Positions 9,701 to 23,800 are shown, numbered from the stretch's first letter. The stretch: DNA of 64,000 nt from Chromera velia (GCA_018398765.1 JAHBMJ010001801.1:23224-87223); one strand, 5' to 3'. Made by a program: numbers and translations. The notes: a model not told the origin generated them from the sequence alone.

Positions 9701-12700
9701 TAACCCCCCTAGTTTACTCCAACATTGACACGCAGACTGCATGCAATCGTGTCATCTCAAGCTGGACTAAACCATCCCTGGCCAGACCCTTGGCGTCCAG
9801 CAAGCCGCCATCTTTCAATTTATATAGACAGCCTAGTCCACGTCCAAATCTGCTTCCTACCTGAGATCTATTCTTCGGGGACCAACGAGACCTTGCACCC
9901 TTGCCACTTTCCTGACTTCTTCATCTGTGGCTCTTCATTGATTTTCACACAAGGCCGTCTCTAGGGCCGTCTATCCTTCTGCACAGGCTGGAGAAAAGCG
10001 TGTCGATCAGGTTAAAAGACTTGCAATCGAAACAGAAACAGGAAGCAAAGGAATTAGAAGAAGGCTGCACACAAGTTATGAGGAAGAGAAAACGAGAGAG
10101 GGGGGAAGCAAATGCTGACAGAGGCAGCTGCATGAGGATTTTCAAAGCCGAACCAGAGACTGTCGGACACGTCTGGTGCCGTTCCAGTGAAAAAACAAAA
10201 GAAAAAATAAAAGAAAAAATCGAAAAGGAAAACAAGAAGAAAGGAAAACCAAGAAGAGAGTTCATCTGTCAGAGGAAACACAAACCGACAATAGACTCTG
10301 AGACGTTCGAAGATTTTCACTGCTTCTCGTTCGTTTCTTTGTTTGTGTACACATGCATGCCACTCACTAACGTAAGGCCCATGCTGCAGTGAGAAACTCA
10401 CGAAACGATGCAAAGGGGAAACCCCAGAAAACGCAACCAGACAAGATACAGACGACATGAAACACACTTCCGTGAGGCCGATCATTCTCAGAAAAAAAAT
10501 AAAAGAGAACATGCAGACGGGATACAGATGGATCCATACAACAATCATCAAGTAAGGCTGGATGACCATCAAGACGTTCATTTATGGCAGCTCAGTAAAA
10601 ACTAACTGCAGTCGGTTAATTCTTCTTTAGTTCTTGAGAATAACAACAAGTGTTCATCGACTCATGGAAACTAATACGGAATTCACTCAAATCAAAAATA
10701 ATCACGGGACGACTTCGTCCATTTGGATCTTGGTGTATGGTGGGATGTTACGTACGCGTTGCGCGCTACCTTTTCATTTCTGTCCTCCTTTTTTTTGGTT
10801 TTGTTTTTTATGTTCTCTGTCAATTGGAGCACGAGCTTTTTTACGTCTGTGCAACGTGGAGAGAAAATCGTTGGATCGAGCCCACGGCTTCGCTTCCTCT
10901 CTGCGTACTCTTTCGGTGCGACTCATGGACTATCTTCCTTCCTGAATTCCTGGACTTGAGGAAACGGAAGGAGGAGGAACGTACACGCAACGTCGACTGA
11001 TTTGAGCCAGCTGAGTTTGTTCCTCCTCGATGTTTTGTGTGTTGCTTCCTCAACCTTAAAGAATGCATGGGGTGAGAAGGAAAATGCATGCAGTCAATCA
11101 GCGCAAACACTGCTTCTCAAAACCTCACCCCTTTCTGATCAGATTGCAGATCAGAAAGACCCTTACAAAACTCCAGGCTTTTCATTCCATGGCATTGCCA
11201 AACTTCAGAATTCCATTTGCATTATTTTGCACACAACTTTCAGTGCATGCTTGCATGCATCATGCATACAACCTGATTAGATGGAAAAAAAAAAGAGATG
11301 ATTCGCGACTCCGCATTGTCTGTCTGGCTGGTTCTCTGTCGAAGAAACGACTTGTGATTAGGGTGCTTGCATGCACGGTGCTCCCTACACGTCTGACGCA
11401 CGCATGCCAGCTATTCACCCAGACCCTGACCAACAAACCAACCAACTGACGCATCGATCATGTGGCAAACCCGCGGGCGGCTTTCTCGTGTTCTCCCTGA
11501 CTTTTGCCCGACATGCAACCTGATTCCATCAACTTCGGCCCCCCCACTTTCTCCCGCTCGATCTGTCTTTCTGTCTGTCTGTCTGCCTGTCTTCGTATCT
11601 ATGTGTCTGATTTGTCACTTCTCATTGTCACACAATGCAAAAAGCAACAAGAAGAGAAAGATCAGCGAGTAACGCGAAAAAGATGCGATTTGAAAAACAG
11701 AAAGAGAGAAGGGGAACGCAAGAGAAGAGTGGGTGTGTTTGTGAATCACTCAAACAAAGCCTCCCTCAAGCTCCACCCCCCCGTCAGGGAGGCAGGCCGG
11801 GAGACCAATGTGAGAGGTGTTGCTCAAAGTCCATTGCTAAGATTCTCATCCGCATTTGCGTTTTTGTCTCTTGTTGCACCATTCTTTACACCTCACGATT
11901 TCTAAGCAACGAACATCACGCAGCTGGAAAAATGCACATTCATTCATTCATTCATTTAAAACCCAGGCGAGGCCCAGCAAAGACGAAAGACGCCAGACGA
12001 ATAAATGCACAGAATGAATGAATGAATGCATGAATGATGGAAGGAAGGAGCGCCGCTGAGAAAACGAGGAGATACTAGCTCCTTCGTTTCCGGTTTTTCA
12101 CCGGTCAGGATCAAAACAAGACGCACGAAGACAATGACATGATCTTTAATTTGTCCTTCTTCTTTCCTCCCTCCTTCTTCCCGCCACATCCATGCAACGA
12201 CCCGTCCCGCATCCCCACTTCTCAGCACCACATGTCAAATCACGCACATACAATCAGAGAGTCTCTTTCTGTCTATTTGCCTCCCTGGCTCCCTGCCTGT
12301 ATGTCTGTGTGTTACTTTTTTTGTCTGTCTGCATTTTGTCTGTGTTTCCCTTCCCTCATCTCTGTGTGCCTGACTTTCTGCCTTGTGTGAACCACCAGGG
12401 CACTACTGCATGAGGCATTAGTCTTGCAACAGCAAGGAGTTTTTACCCACAGACGCACACCCATCGACAGCTTCCCATGCATGCTGTCAAAGCCCCCCCC
12501 CCTTCCCACGTCCCCTCAAGACCCCACACATGCACGCACAGATTGGGCCACTGCCTTCGTATTGGCAGTCTGACCTCTGCTGTGCATGTAGCGAAAGAAC
12601 TCGTATGCGATAATAATAGTGTAAAAAGCCAGACGCACAGCATTACGTTCCGCTCTCCCTTCCTCTTTCATTAGAGAACCTTCGGCCAGATACGAGACGA

Positions 12701-12825
12701 GCCTCCCACATGCATTCCTGACGCACGCGCGAAAATGCTACACCGACGGTGAAAGAAACAGTCACAGGCAACAGCTGAGAAATATGGATCCGTGACACTC
12801 TCTCTGCCTCCCTCGTGACACACCC
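6706..12825. other. ~6-kb gene-poor interval
   Basis: Many short open frames occur on both strands but none shows a recognisable domain. I could not build a spliced model with matched phases here. There are isolated exon-like pieces, for example an acceptor-like TTGCAG before 7626 followed by an open frame to 7806, and a Gln/Glu-rich stretch at 7991-8212, but competing frames look equally good. ATTC/AATG and GTCT microsatellites (about 9,035-9,066, 11,570-11,590, 11,938-11,958 and 12,010-12,035) and several GCATGC motifs are scattered through it. An unrecognised gene or long non-coding RNA is possible. Confidence 0.35.
9138..9370. repeat. Degenerate AAAATCCYGG array
   Basis: At least ten imperfect copies of a roughly 9-12-bp unit (AAAATCCCG, AAAATCCTGG) occur here, some on the opposite strand. 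The array is bounded by 11-bp near-direct repeats, GGTGGACAAAC at about 9129 and GGTGGGCAAAC at about 9375. It might be a small transposon with repetitive ends or an eroded satellite. No reading frame is involved. Confidence 0.4.
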
Positions 12826-15800
12826 TCACGATTGTGTGAACTGCCCTCCGAGCACTAAAGACAGTCTTCCCCCCGCTCTCGCCATGTCCCGTCTCCCGAG
12901 GGTGCCCTGGATACAGGGCCCCTTGTGGGACAGTGCCATCTTACGCGACACTCTGGCCGAGGGCGTTGCTCCTGTCATGTACTTGAGGAACTTCGGGTGA
13001 CTCTCAAAGAACCTGATCAGGGCGGCGGTGGTGATTTCCATCGACGCACGCAAATCCGGGTTCTGCAGTCATTCATTCATTTCATTCCATGTATCCACCG
13101 TAACGGTTACGCATCGAGTGCAACATAGACGACATCCACACACCCATCCACTCACTGACTGCTCAGGAGAGAACGACAAGTAGGAGAGTCTGGATCTTCG
13201 GATGACAACCAGGAGAGCTAATCGCGTTGAAAATTTAAAGCCTATCGAGGAGCGACTGAAAAGAAAAAGGGCAGGGAAACTACGGATAGATAAATGCAGA
13301 TGGAAAGGCCCTAGCTACCCCCCTTGCACCCCCCTTACCGGATCCAGAAGACCGTTGGCTACAGCCTCGAGGACGTCTGGGTAGTCTCCTGGGAGAAGTC
13401 TCGTTGCTCCCCCTCCCTCTTGCATCATCTCCGAGGAGGAGATCATGCCCCCCGTCGCCCCCTCTCCCCCGTCTCTGCTGTGCCCATTCAAGAAAATTCC
13501 CCTCGGCCCCACACCGGGAAGATCTCCTCCAAATACCCCCCGACCGCTCGCTCCGCCTCCATGGCCCCAATCGACACTCCCCAGCTTTCTCACTGTGCCC
13601 CCTTCCAGAAGGGTGCTTGGAGGACCCCCCGGCCCGGTCTCACCGAAGGCAGCCCTTCCCCCAACCTCCTCTGCCCCTCCCATCCGCTCATCGACCTCCT
13701 CCATCCCCTCCTCCCCCCCCAGCCTCGCCATGCAGGAGACCACGGAAGCCCCTCTTCCAAAACCCAAAGCGGCACGAGGGAGCAAGATCGTCGGAGACCG
13801 AGACCCACTCCCCCCCTCCTGGGCGACCAGAATGTCGGGACTCCTCGTGAGTCCGGGGTCGGGTGCGACGCATGAGGAGATGGCAATGCAGGGGGGAGAC
13901 GCGAAAGATGAACCTGAGGGCGCTTGGGAGAGAAATCGGCTGGTGGCTGTGCAAGTTGCACCCGCCTCTGCCGAGTAGACGGAAGAGGGCGAGGGACAGA
14001 GAGAGATCCAGGGGGGAGGATCCAGACTGCCCCTCTGACTCTGAGGCTGTTGGAATGGGCTTTGTGTTTGGAGGTTTTGGCTAGAGGAGGGAAGCGGGAT
14101 CTGAATAGAGGAGGAAGACGCTGCTGCTGCGTGAGACGATGAAGAGACGGGGAAAATGCAGGAGTGGGATTGAGGTAGGGAGGCCTGTACTGGAGGAAAC
14201 AGGGAAGTTGGTGCTGTTGATCCGTGCTGTTGTGTGTGGGGCAGGAAGTCACCACCCATTCCCGAAAGGCCTATAGATGGAGGGTTTTGGGCATCCGTGC
14301 CCAGCCCCCCCCCTTTATTATCGCTCTTGCTTGCTTCGTACCAAGGAAAAAGAGAAAAGGACGGGTCTCCGCTTTTGCTACGAATCCTCACAGGATCCTG
14401 ACTAGCATGCAAACCAAATCCCGTCCCTCCAAACCCCCCTCCGCTAAAAGGATTTTGAGGCTCTTGAAGCACAGAGTGCTTTGGCGTTCTCGCTGCGAGT
14501 TTTCTCTTGCGAGAAGAATTATTCGATTTGGCTCCTGACGGTGAAGAGGCAGTGCCAAATTCAGAAAGAGCAGAGGCAGGGGACTCTCCTGCCGCTGGAC
14601 TAGCGTCCATACCCACATCCTCCATCCCCTCGTCACTCATCGGTAGAAACACAGGGACGGGGGGAGGACCCCCGAGCACCCCTGTTGATTTCACCTGAGG
14701 AGAATGGGAACGGGACCTTCGTGGTGGTCTTGGGGGGACCGCCAGGGGTGAGGGTGAAGATCCGGATGTGCTGGCTGTAGGGGTCGGAGTTCGGGCTCGG
14801 CTGTCCTGATTGGGCAGCTGGCTGCTGTACGCATCCCTCAACTGTCCCCCCGTCCCTTCGGCACCCATCATCTCCACATCGCCCCGTCCTGCTCCCGTTC
14901 CTTCTTCCTCCTCTGAAAGATCTTGAAGGGAAAAGGGAGACTTCGGTGACCGGCTCTTCTGCTGCTGCTGGCCAGTGACGATGTCAGGAATCGTAGGCAG
15001 CTTGTGCACCCCCTCGAGATGATGGAGCAACAGGGGCTCTGACGGTCTCATCCCTGCGTGAGGCGAAGACAGTGCACAGGCTTCGAAGAGAAAGCACCCG
15101 AGACCGTAAGAGTCCCAGAGTCCCGAAACGACATACGCCCTGTCTCTCGAAAGGGGGGGAAGCGCAGATGCAGCCTCCTCGATCACAGAGAGCGCTTCTA
15201 GGACCTGCGGACTTCTGGCCGAGGCCCCAACAGTCTGCAGGTACTCCAGCTCACTGTGGCAAGCGTAGAAGTGACGATGCTCTGGCGGGACGAAGCCGAG
15301 AGTCGCGACGGGAGGAACGATAAAACCCTCACCGCTTCCATCGCCCGCTATGTGAGCGGCATTCTGCATGCATGAAGACGAACACGTAGACAATTAAGCA
15401 GGAATGCAATTAAGGAGATGCACAAAACTTATGGAGAAGGCATGCAGACGCATGCAGTGAAACTCCTGAGCTGCTTAGTAACAGTAAGCAAGTGAGGCAG
15501 ATGAAGAAAACCTTGACTGATTGACAGACTGACTGACAAACTGACCGCATTTCTCATCAAAAAAGCGCTCCCGAAGTCTCCCAATTTGACAGAGCCGTCG
15601 GGGGAAAGAAAGATATTGGCACTCTTCACGTCACAGTGCACCACGCCCAGGGCATGCAGATACGAAAGCGCACTGCCGATCTGGACGCACCAATCCGCAG
15701 CGGTTGATGCAGGAACCCTGGTGGCGTCTGGGGGGAGTCCCACCAGCTGTAACACTTCATCGCTGGCGTCCCCACTGCTCAGAGTTTCTTTCAACCGATT

Positions 15801-17074
15801 GCGGGACAACCTTCTCAGTACTGCAAAGACATCGCCTCCCTGCAGACAGACAGACAGACAAAAACGGAAAGAGAGACAGGGAGATGAGAACAAACCATCA
15901 CAGATCGCACGGGCGCTGCTAGTCTAACCACCAACGAGCATTCGCTTTCCATATCCTGAATCCTAAAGTAGTGATTGATGTACTCTGTCTTGCTTTTCAA
16001 GGAAGAGGCGGCCGCCAGAATCGGTAATCGCCCAGACTGTAGATACAATCAGAGTGCTGACTGTTACGTCAAGAGGTGCTTCATCAGCCATACAGTTCAC
16101 TGCCCACATCTCTCCATACTTCATTGCCTGACTGAAAGCATACATGCACTTTTTCTTGCATATATATAGTTTGACTGACCGGACAATACTCCTGTATCAA
16201 AATATAGTGAAGCTCGTTGGCAACGAACTTGTGAAAGCCTACAATGTGTGGATGCCGAAGTGTGGACAGCAACTCTGCCTCCAGGCGGAGGGCCTCCTGC
16301 GTGCAGACGTCACAAAGGAACGAAAAAGTCTCCACGCATGCAGACAAAGGAACAAAATGTCGCAGCTTCGAAAACCGAAGATGCTTCAGGACTAAACAGA
16401 GACCACACAGCGTAAAGGAAGAACGGTATGAAGATCTAGGTCTAAATGAAAGGAAAGAAACGACCATCAAGCCTATGCCATGAAAAACCGAATGTGGACC
16501 GAGCAATGTATCCGATTCAATGGGTTTTCATTTACTACCATCTGAGGAACCGCACATGGTGACAATGACATTGAGCTCTCCTGTTTACGCATGTGGATCT
16601 TCACAGAACATTCAAAGCACTTGGGGCATTCGACAGCAAAGGGCAACACGTGACTCTGCTAGCAACATGCATGTGCGCATTGAGATACATGCAACATGCG
16701 AAAATGACTGACCTTCCTCACAAGATCCTCCACACGGTGTTGTTCCGTGACCTGCATTCAAGCAAATATAAAGACGGTGTGCTCCGGTCTTTCTACCACA
16801 GATACGTCAACAAACGAATCTTTTTTGCTTACCTTTGCCACAAAGAGACTTCCGGTAGAACCTTCCGCCACGAGGTGAACGGAGGACTCGCGACCGAAGT
16901 GAAGAGGACGCAGGTACTCAAACCCTGCACGCACAACGACCAAACAAACAGATACACATGTACATGTGCAGAGTCAAGCACAACTGGTCGTCAAAGTTAT
17001 ATGCACGTCGACCGACCTGCTTGCAACAAGTCCTCCACGAAGTTGCGTTCTTTTGGGAGAGGAAGTGGCAGCAT
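12826..17074 (-). CDS. Protein kinase with a giant low-complexity insertion in its C-lobe
   Basis: Six exons (minus): 17074-17017, 16924-16833, 16296-16180, 15839-15546, 15363-13339, 13062-12826; 940 aa. Phases agree at all five junctions. Kinase hallmarks in order: degenerate glycine loop HFGRESSV (28-35), the VAK lysine (50), a helix-C glutamate just after it (about 56-58), hinge EYCPGGD, catalytic loop HCDVKSAN (Asp159), DFG (177-179), PPE in place of APE (213-215), the subdomain IX Asp (271) and the subdomain XI Arg in NPDLRAS (867). All catalytic residues are present, so activity is plausible. Subfamily is unclear; the CD in HCDVKS replaces the usual RD, which argues against activation-loop phosphoregulation. 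About 550 Ser/Pro/Gly-rich residues (290-845) interrupt the C-lobe. The N-terminus is uncertain: an acceptor-like site near 17210 could join a further upstream exon. Confidence 0.88.
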
Positions 17075-17076
17075 TG

Positions 17077-18057
17077 TTTGCCTGCCAATTCCGTAAGAGA
17101 CCGCAGAGACAATTAAAGAGGAGAAGTGTTTCTCACGTGCAATGCGGACTACTGTGGTGGGCACGGCTTCCCCGGTGCCCTCTTCCACTGCATCTTTCTG
17201 TCAGGATTCAATGTTCTTTTTGCTGAGTGGGCTTTGGATTCCGATCGAAAAGACGCTTCTAGAAGCTTCAGAATGCACATATATATTAATATCTAGCTTC
17301 TCGTCGAACGCGCGATCGAATCGAGCTGCCGGCCGGCATGCAGTTGTTATTAATAAATTCGGATCGCATGGCTGCCGCCGCAATGCCGCCGCATGAGCCG
17401 AGGCGCGCTTGGGGCCCGACCCAGGCCGACCGCGCGCGCCCCGATCGATGCGCCGGGGGCCATGCATGCATGCAGCGGCGCGCGGTTGAGCGGCGGCATA
17501 GCGGCGGCTCAGCTGGATTCATATATGGATTCATGCATGCAGATAGCTGGGCGGACTCTGGTGGAGTCTGTCTTGAATTTCAACTTTCAAGTACCTTTCC
17601 CATGCGACAGGGTTCGTGACACGTTCTACCTGTACTCAGAGTACGACGGTTTAGCATGCAACCAATGATCTGTTTGTGTATAGTAGTAACGCAGAGCTCT
17701 GGTGACTTGTTTGTGGCTGACCCGGGTCTTCAGCGTAGAGTGCGGGCCGGAGACGCGTATCTTCTTCCAACCACTCAAAGAACAAAACTTCCCAAGTCCT
17801 CTCCAATCTGTGCAGAGAGAAAGGACCCTGGAGCTCACTAATTTGTGCGCACAGACCAGACAAGCTGAACACAGACGAGGGGCATAGCTGGAAGATTTGC
17901 CTCAGTCTGACGGCAGGGGCGAGCGGCGTGCAGACTGACTGCAAGTCCGTTGAAAGAAAGGACTTGAAAGGACGGAAGATTTGCGTTTCTGCTCACTGCG
18001 GAGGTAATCTGGGTCACAATACGACGGCACATTGCTCTGTGTGTAAAGTTTCTCGGA
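17077..18057. promoter_or_regulatory. Divergent intergenic region between kinase and AT-hook gene
   Basis: About 980 bp separate the two opposed starts. The centre (17,300-17,540) is unusually rich in palindromic 4-8-mers such as GCATGCATGC, GCCGGC, ATCGAT and GCGCGC, with GCATGCATGCATGC at about 17462-17474. TGCATGC is a known binding motif of ApiAP2 factors in apicomplexans, so a shared regulatory role is reasonable, though only inferred. No TATA box is convincing. Confidence 0.4.
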
Positions 18058-19001
18058 ATGGAAAAGCCTAGAGAGGAACAAGAGGAGGGTGTTTCCCCTC
18101 TGAAACAGATTCGGCAACAAACCACAGAGGAAGGGGAAGAGACAGCACCTGAACAAAACAGGGAAGCGGTCGATCAGACGGATAAAGTACAGGGACACCA
18201 ACTGCAGCAAATCCCAGGTAAGGCAATGGCCTTGCGAAGCCTTCGTTCGTGTCGCCTCATTCTCCCCGAAGTTCCTCATTTGTCTCCCGTCATCTTTCTC
18301 CGTCTCATTGAGTTTGTCCGACTTCCAAGGCTGATTCTGTGCGAAAAGAAAGACGGCAGCACTCTTCATGAGCCAGCTCTTCGACAAAGCAGGGAAGTGC
18401 CTGTTGTAGCTCGTCATTGCCCCTCCCCCTATCCCCCCTGTCATGCAGGCACCGAGGTCCCTCTTGGGACGGATGAGATGAGTGACTCTGGAAGGGTGCA
18501 GACAGCCCCCTTGATGTCTCCCCCAGCTCACGAACTCTCTGTCGGAGGAGGGGGGGGAGTGAAACCGCATGGCAGCAGTGGTGGGGGTCTGCCCTTTTCG
18601 TTTGCTGCAGCGGGCGTCGAGATTGTCCCGTTTGGGACGGCCGGGACTCACACTGGGGGTGGTGACACGCAGGTGGGGGCAGGCCAGACGGTTTTTCCGG
18701 GGCCCTCCGTGGTGTCTGGGGGGTCTGGTCCTGTGTGTGTTGGTGCGTCTCGGCCAGTATGTACAGCGACAGAGAGAGCGGGAAATGGACAGACGAACCC
18801 CACTCTGCAGCTTTTCTCAGGAGGTTGGTCAACGGCCCTGCGTGCGCTGTTTTCCTCCAGTCGAATTTGAATCGAAATTCTCTGCAGGGTAGGTGGCTTG
18901 GCTTTGCTCAACAATTTGAAGTACAGATTTTGCGTCATTTTCTTCAGTCTTTTATTTCGATCTTTTTTGTTTCGGCCGACGTGAGACTTACGGTTTGATC
19001 G

Positions 19002-19042
<41 letters not shown>

Positions 19043-19899
19043 GTCCTAGCGTGGCTTGTCTTTTTCATTTGATTGTTTCCCCTCTTCGTTCCCTCTTCGC
19101 AGCTGGAGGAGCCTCGGGGAGTGTGCATGAACCTCTCATGAGCAGCCATGTAGGGAGCACTAACAGCATCCCCCCCGACGCCCAACTGCCCCCATTTGCA
19201 GCAAGGGGGTCCATGAGCGGACCATCTGCCCCCCCTCTCTTAGACCTCCCTCCGAACTCCCATCCCATTCCGCCCTCCCACCAGGCCCCTCCACTTCTCC
19301 AAACACCCTTCCTCTTCCCCCCCCCACACGGCCTCCTCGGATCTTCTGCCCCTCTCCTGACAGCAGCCAACCCATGCAGCACAAGTGCATGGGTCGGGGG
19401 GACGACAGGGGCGGGTGCACCCTTGGAGGGACATGCAGGGGGATTCCTGTCGTCAAATGGCATGGGCATGTTCCCCCGTACTGCTGCACATACTGCATGC
19501 ATGAGGGGTGCGGCAGGCTCGGAGGTTCCGGAGCCAACAAAAGTGCAGTGGTACGAACCTTCTAACAAGTCAGTCAGTCCACGCCCTTTCTCCGCTTTCC
19601 TTCTTTGCATGACTCCTCTAGTTGTTCGTGATTGCATGCCCCCCCATTGATCCTCCCAGTGAGTGAGTGATTGAGAGAGTGAGAATGCATCCCTTCTTTT
19701 CTTTCATGCGTCTGTCTCCGAAGAGCCTGCCGAGTATCTGATTCTCTCTTTTCCTCCGGTTTGGTTTTCTTGCTCTATCCTTATCACGATGCTTCGAAGG
19801 ATGTTGGGGTGTTTTCATTCACCTTCTCGTTCCCTTTCACTGTGTGGGTGTGTGGGAGTCTCTGTCCCTTCATCTGCCTGCTTGTCGGTCCGATTAGCC

Positions 19900-19936
<37 letters not shown>

Positions 19937-20778
19937 CCTGAGTTTGTCGAGGGAAAAGAGACGGACAAAGAAGGTAAACAAACATCAAAGACCCAACGTG
20001 TTTGAGAGAGGAAAGAACGAAAGAAAAGAAAGAAGATATCTTTTTCTTCGTCTCTCTGCCTATGTATGCCGTTTGCAGATACTCCTCGCTCATCATTCCA
20101 AGAAGAGTCCAGAAGTGGGATGTCATGTGCGACAGTTATGACAATGACATCTTTCCCACCGGCGAGTTCGCACACCTCCCGGGGGTGTCATGCAAACTGC
20201 CCGACATCTTCGACCACCTCCCGGACTCCTTCTGGCAGGGGGAGGGGAGAGAACCCCTAGCGCACGAGTTGGCTGAGATGACGTGGCCCATACCGGACAT
20301 AGGGTGGTGGGAAAACACGTTGAGTGTCCGCAAACGACAGCCGAGGATTCTCATAAACGACCTGTACCGCTACCTCCCCTTCCTGCTCCCCTTTTTCGGA
20401 TTCAAATCCGTAGAAGAGACCTTTGGCAAGTGGGTACACCCGTACTTCGAGACCGAACAGGAGAGCATGGAAGAGGCCGCACAATGCAGGGCACACACAC
20501 GAGAAGACCCAAACTACATCTACGCGAGAAAAACCAGAAAGCCCACGCTGTTCTACAACAGCTACGTGCGGGAGGTGGCAGCGCAATGGCTACACCTGCG
20601 CAAACCCCAGGGACCCGAACCGTCCCGCCCCTCTTGCACAGTCTCTGCGTCCGTCAGTGTGGATCCGAATCTGAATGGAGACATGCCGATGCCCCCGTCA
20701 GATTCCCTCAAGAATGCACGCGAGTCTGCGGGCATGTCTGTCGGAGACGGACCACGGGGGGTTGAAGGCCTCCAGGCA

Positions 20779-20812
<34 letters not shown>

Positions 20813-23800
20813 GTGGTGTGAGTCCCACAGAAGGCTCGGCAGAGGGGGACGGTGAGAGGGAAAAAGAGAACAAACCCATTCCAATCGCTCGACCGTATGC
20901 AGACGACCTCAAAGGAAGTCATTGGATTGTGGTCAAACCTCCGAGACAAACGCGAAGTGGGGTTCCGATCTCATACACAACATCGAGAGTCACGCACACA
21001 AGTTCGGTCAGCATCTTTTTTCTTTTCTTTCTTCACACCTTCTTCCTTTCTTTGTGTGTTTCTTTCGGTGTCTTTGCTTGCTCGAGTGAATCCCTCCCGC
21101 CGCTGTCTCGTGCACCGACCTCTTTCGCCCTGTGCGGCGAATCTCGACTTATGCGAATTGTCTTCTCGTTCATTCCCGCTTCACGTCTCCTTTTGCAGTT
21201 TTGATTCGCTGGTTGGCGTCTTTTCCTTTCGGTCTCTCTCTTTGTATCTTCGTCTGTATGCCTGTTTTGCGTGTCTCCATCTGTTCGAAGGATATGAATA
21301 AATGCACCTGTCCCGTAGACCACTGCTGCTGTTGCGACATTTTGGTTTGCATTTGTGGGTCCAGTGTGAGGTAGTGGCGGTGTCCGATTGTCACAAAAAG
21401 GTTTGTCGCCCCCTCGTCCCCCCCTCTCTCTGTCTCTGTCTCTGTGTGCAGTGTGATGGGATGAGAATGGGCTTTGGAGGCGAGAGCCAGAGCCGCAGTC
21501 AGGTGAGCCAGGGGACTGATGACGAGGAGAACAGAACTCTCGACAAGTGGGGGGGGCCCTCTGCTGCTGTGGGCTTTCCGACGGGTTCCCCTGGGGGATT
21601 CTCGTCTACCGGCTACAGCTTCACAGACTTCCCCTCAGGATCTCCTCTGACTGCCTCCTCACGCTCCCCTCCCGTGAGACCCCAATCAGAGGCTGGAGGA
21701 AGCAAAAGGTACGAAGTGCCTTCAGACGCCTTCGGCAACTTCCCCGTCGCCGTGGTCACCGACAGCCGCTCCCGGGCGATTCCCCGGAGGATTCCGACGG
21801 GGGATAGCTCGGAACGGCTCGGATCAGCAGGCGAGGGGGAAGAAGGAGGGGATGAGGAGGAAGAGGACGACGACATGTCCTCCTCCGAGGAGGACGAGGA
21901 GGAAGAAGAAGAGGCTGAGAAGCCAGTGAAGAAGGAGAGGGGGGTGGTGAGTGTCTCGAGGAAAAGTCATATTGGGAGGACGTTTGAAGAACAACGGCAG
22001 GTGAGGGGAAAAGGAGGGAAGCGCACCAGAGCCCCCTCATTGTCCCCTCGCAGTGCAGGGTCGTCAAGAGGACGGACAGTGAAGAGAGAAGGGGGGGGAA
22101 GGGGACGACCTTCGGGTCCCAAAGGGTCTCCCTCAAGGAGCCGCCTGGGCATGCGTGGGCCCTCGGTGTCTCCCTCTCCCTCTCGGTCCCCTGCACTATC
22201 GTCTTCTCCATCAGGCTCTCCTCAAAGGAAGGCTCTCAGGAAAGGTTCGTTGGATGGTTGCTTCACTTCACTTCACGCACACATGCATGCATCAACAGCT
22301 GATCGATCAATAGTCATCCATCCATCCAGACGTTCTTTCGCCTGGAGGCAGAAACAGTGAGCAAAATGTAAAACTGGAGACAGAGAGTCGGGGAATGGCC
22401 TCCCGCTGCTGCTGAATTCACTCACTGCCTCTGGTTGCAGAAGTTTTTTCTTTCCAGATGCGCTTATGATTTCGTCGAGAAGGGATAGTCAAGACTGATC
22501 GATCGAACAGCTGTCTTACTTTGGTCTGTATCTCCGCTTTCTCATTGTGTATTTTCTGTTTTCAAAAGGAAATGGATGGAAGAGAAACGAAATGGCGGGA
22601 ACTTCAGTGAGAGTGCTACACTCTCTCAGGCGTTTACGGAGGGAGGCTTGAGTTGAATCCGGAGTTGGTCCTTCGGCCAATACCCTTCCCTTGTTTCTGT
22701 GTTTGCAGAATTACCCGCCGCGGTCCCGAAAAAGAGGGGCCGACCTCCGGGAAAAGCGTCCCCGTCCGGTTCTTCAATCCTCTTACCCCTCACAGAGGGC
22801 TCCCCTTCCCAGGCTCCTCACATGTTTTCAATGCTCCCCCCTTCCTCCACTTTTGGAGGACCTCTGCAGTCCCCGTCTTCTCCACAGTCCCTGCAGACGA
22901 CTGCCTTTCCCGCTCTCATTGCAGCCTCACCAGAACCAAACGCCCCCCATGCAGCACAGTCGAACAAGAAGAACACAAACAACATGCAGACCTCAACCCA
23001 GGCGTTTCTGGACCAAAACCCGGTCTACGCAGCAGCGATCTCAAAAGCCTGTGGTCTACAGACGTTTGCCCCCTTGCAGACTGCGCAGACAAGGGAGGGG
23101 CAGAAGAAGAAGCACGAAGGGGTGTCTGGGGACTCGACATCAAAGTCCCCCCCCCAAGTTTCCCCTCTGAGACTTCCCGCAAACGCAAACCCAGGGGATC
23201 CTACCCAATCCCCACCCGCCCCATTACTCCAGTTCTTCCTCAATGCTAGTGGGGGGACAAACTCATCGCCCAGAGGGTCCCCCTCGTTCCAAGCTTTTCC
23301 CCTCCCCGCTCTGTCTTCTCAAGCAGGAGGGCAGTTCCCATTGTCTCCCATATTCCCCCAGCCAGGCTCCCCTCCCGCCGCATCTGCATCTGCTTGCAGT
23401 AGCAGTAGTCCGACAGGGAAGAAGAGGCAGGAGAGAGAGGCCACCAATCTCATGAGAGAGTTCATCAACCACCACAATGTGTGGCAACCCCCGAAAGATG
23501 GCGTACAGCTGCCCGACGGCATGCTCTGTGTGCTGTGCAACCGGGGTTCGCTGGTGATCACAACCTCTTATGGCACGCCTGCCTGTCGGTCCTGCAAGGA
23601 GAATTGGATCAAATTGTGGAATGCAGCCACAGAGAAGCACCGGATGAAAGAAGCCAAATGGCAAGAGTTCATCCAGACTTTTGTGATCAGTCATTCCATC
23701 AGACACAGGGGTGTGGTGCCCTCAGGGTGGGAGTCCCTGACCCCGACAGAAATGTGGAAGTTGGCCAAAGAGAATGATTGGCTGACTGCGCGCCCAGAGA

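Noticed and set aside
13404-13978. Pro-rich plus-strand frames within the kinase insert
   Set aside because: Antisense to the low-complexity exon 5 of the kinase, which is tied to real kinase motifs on both sides by splicing.
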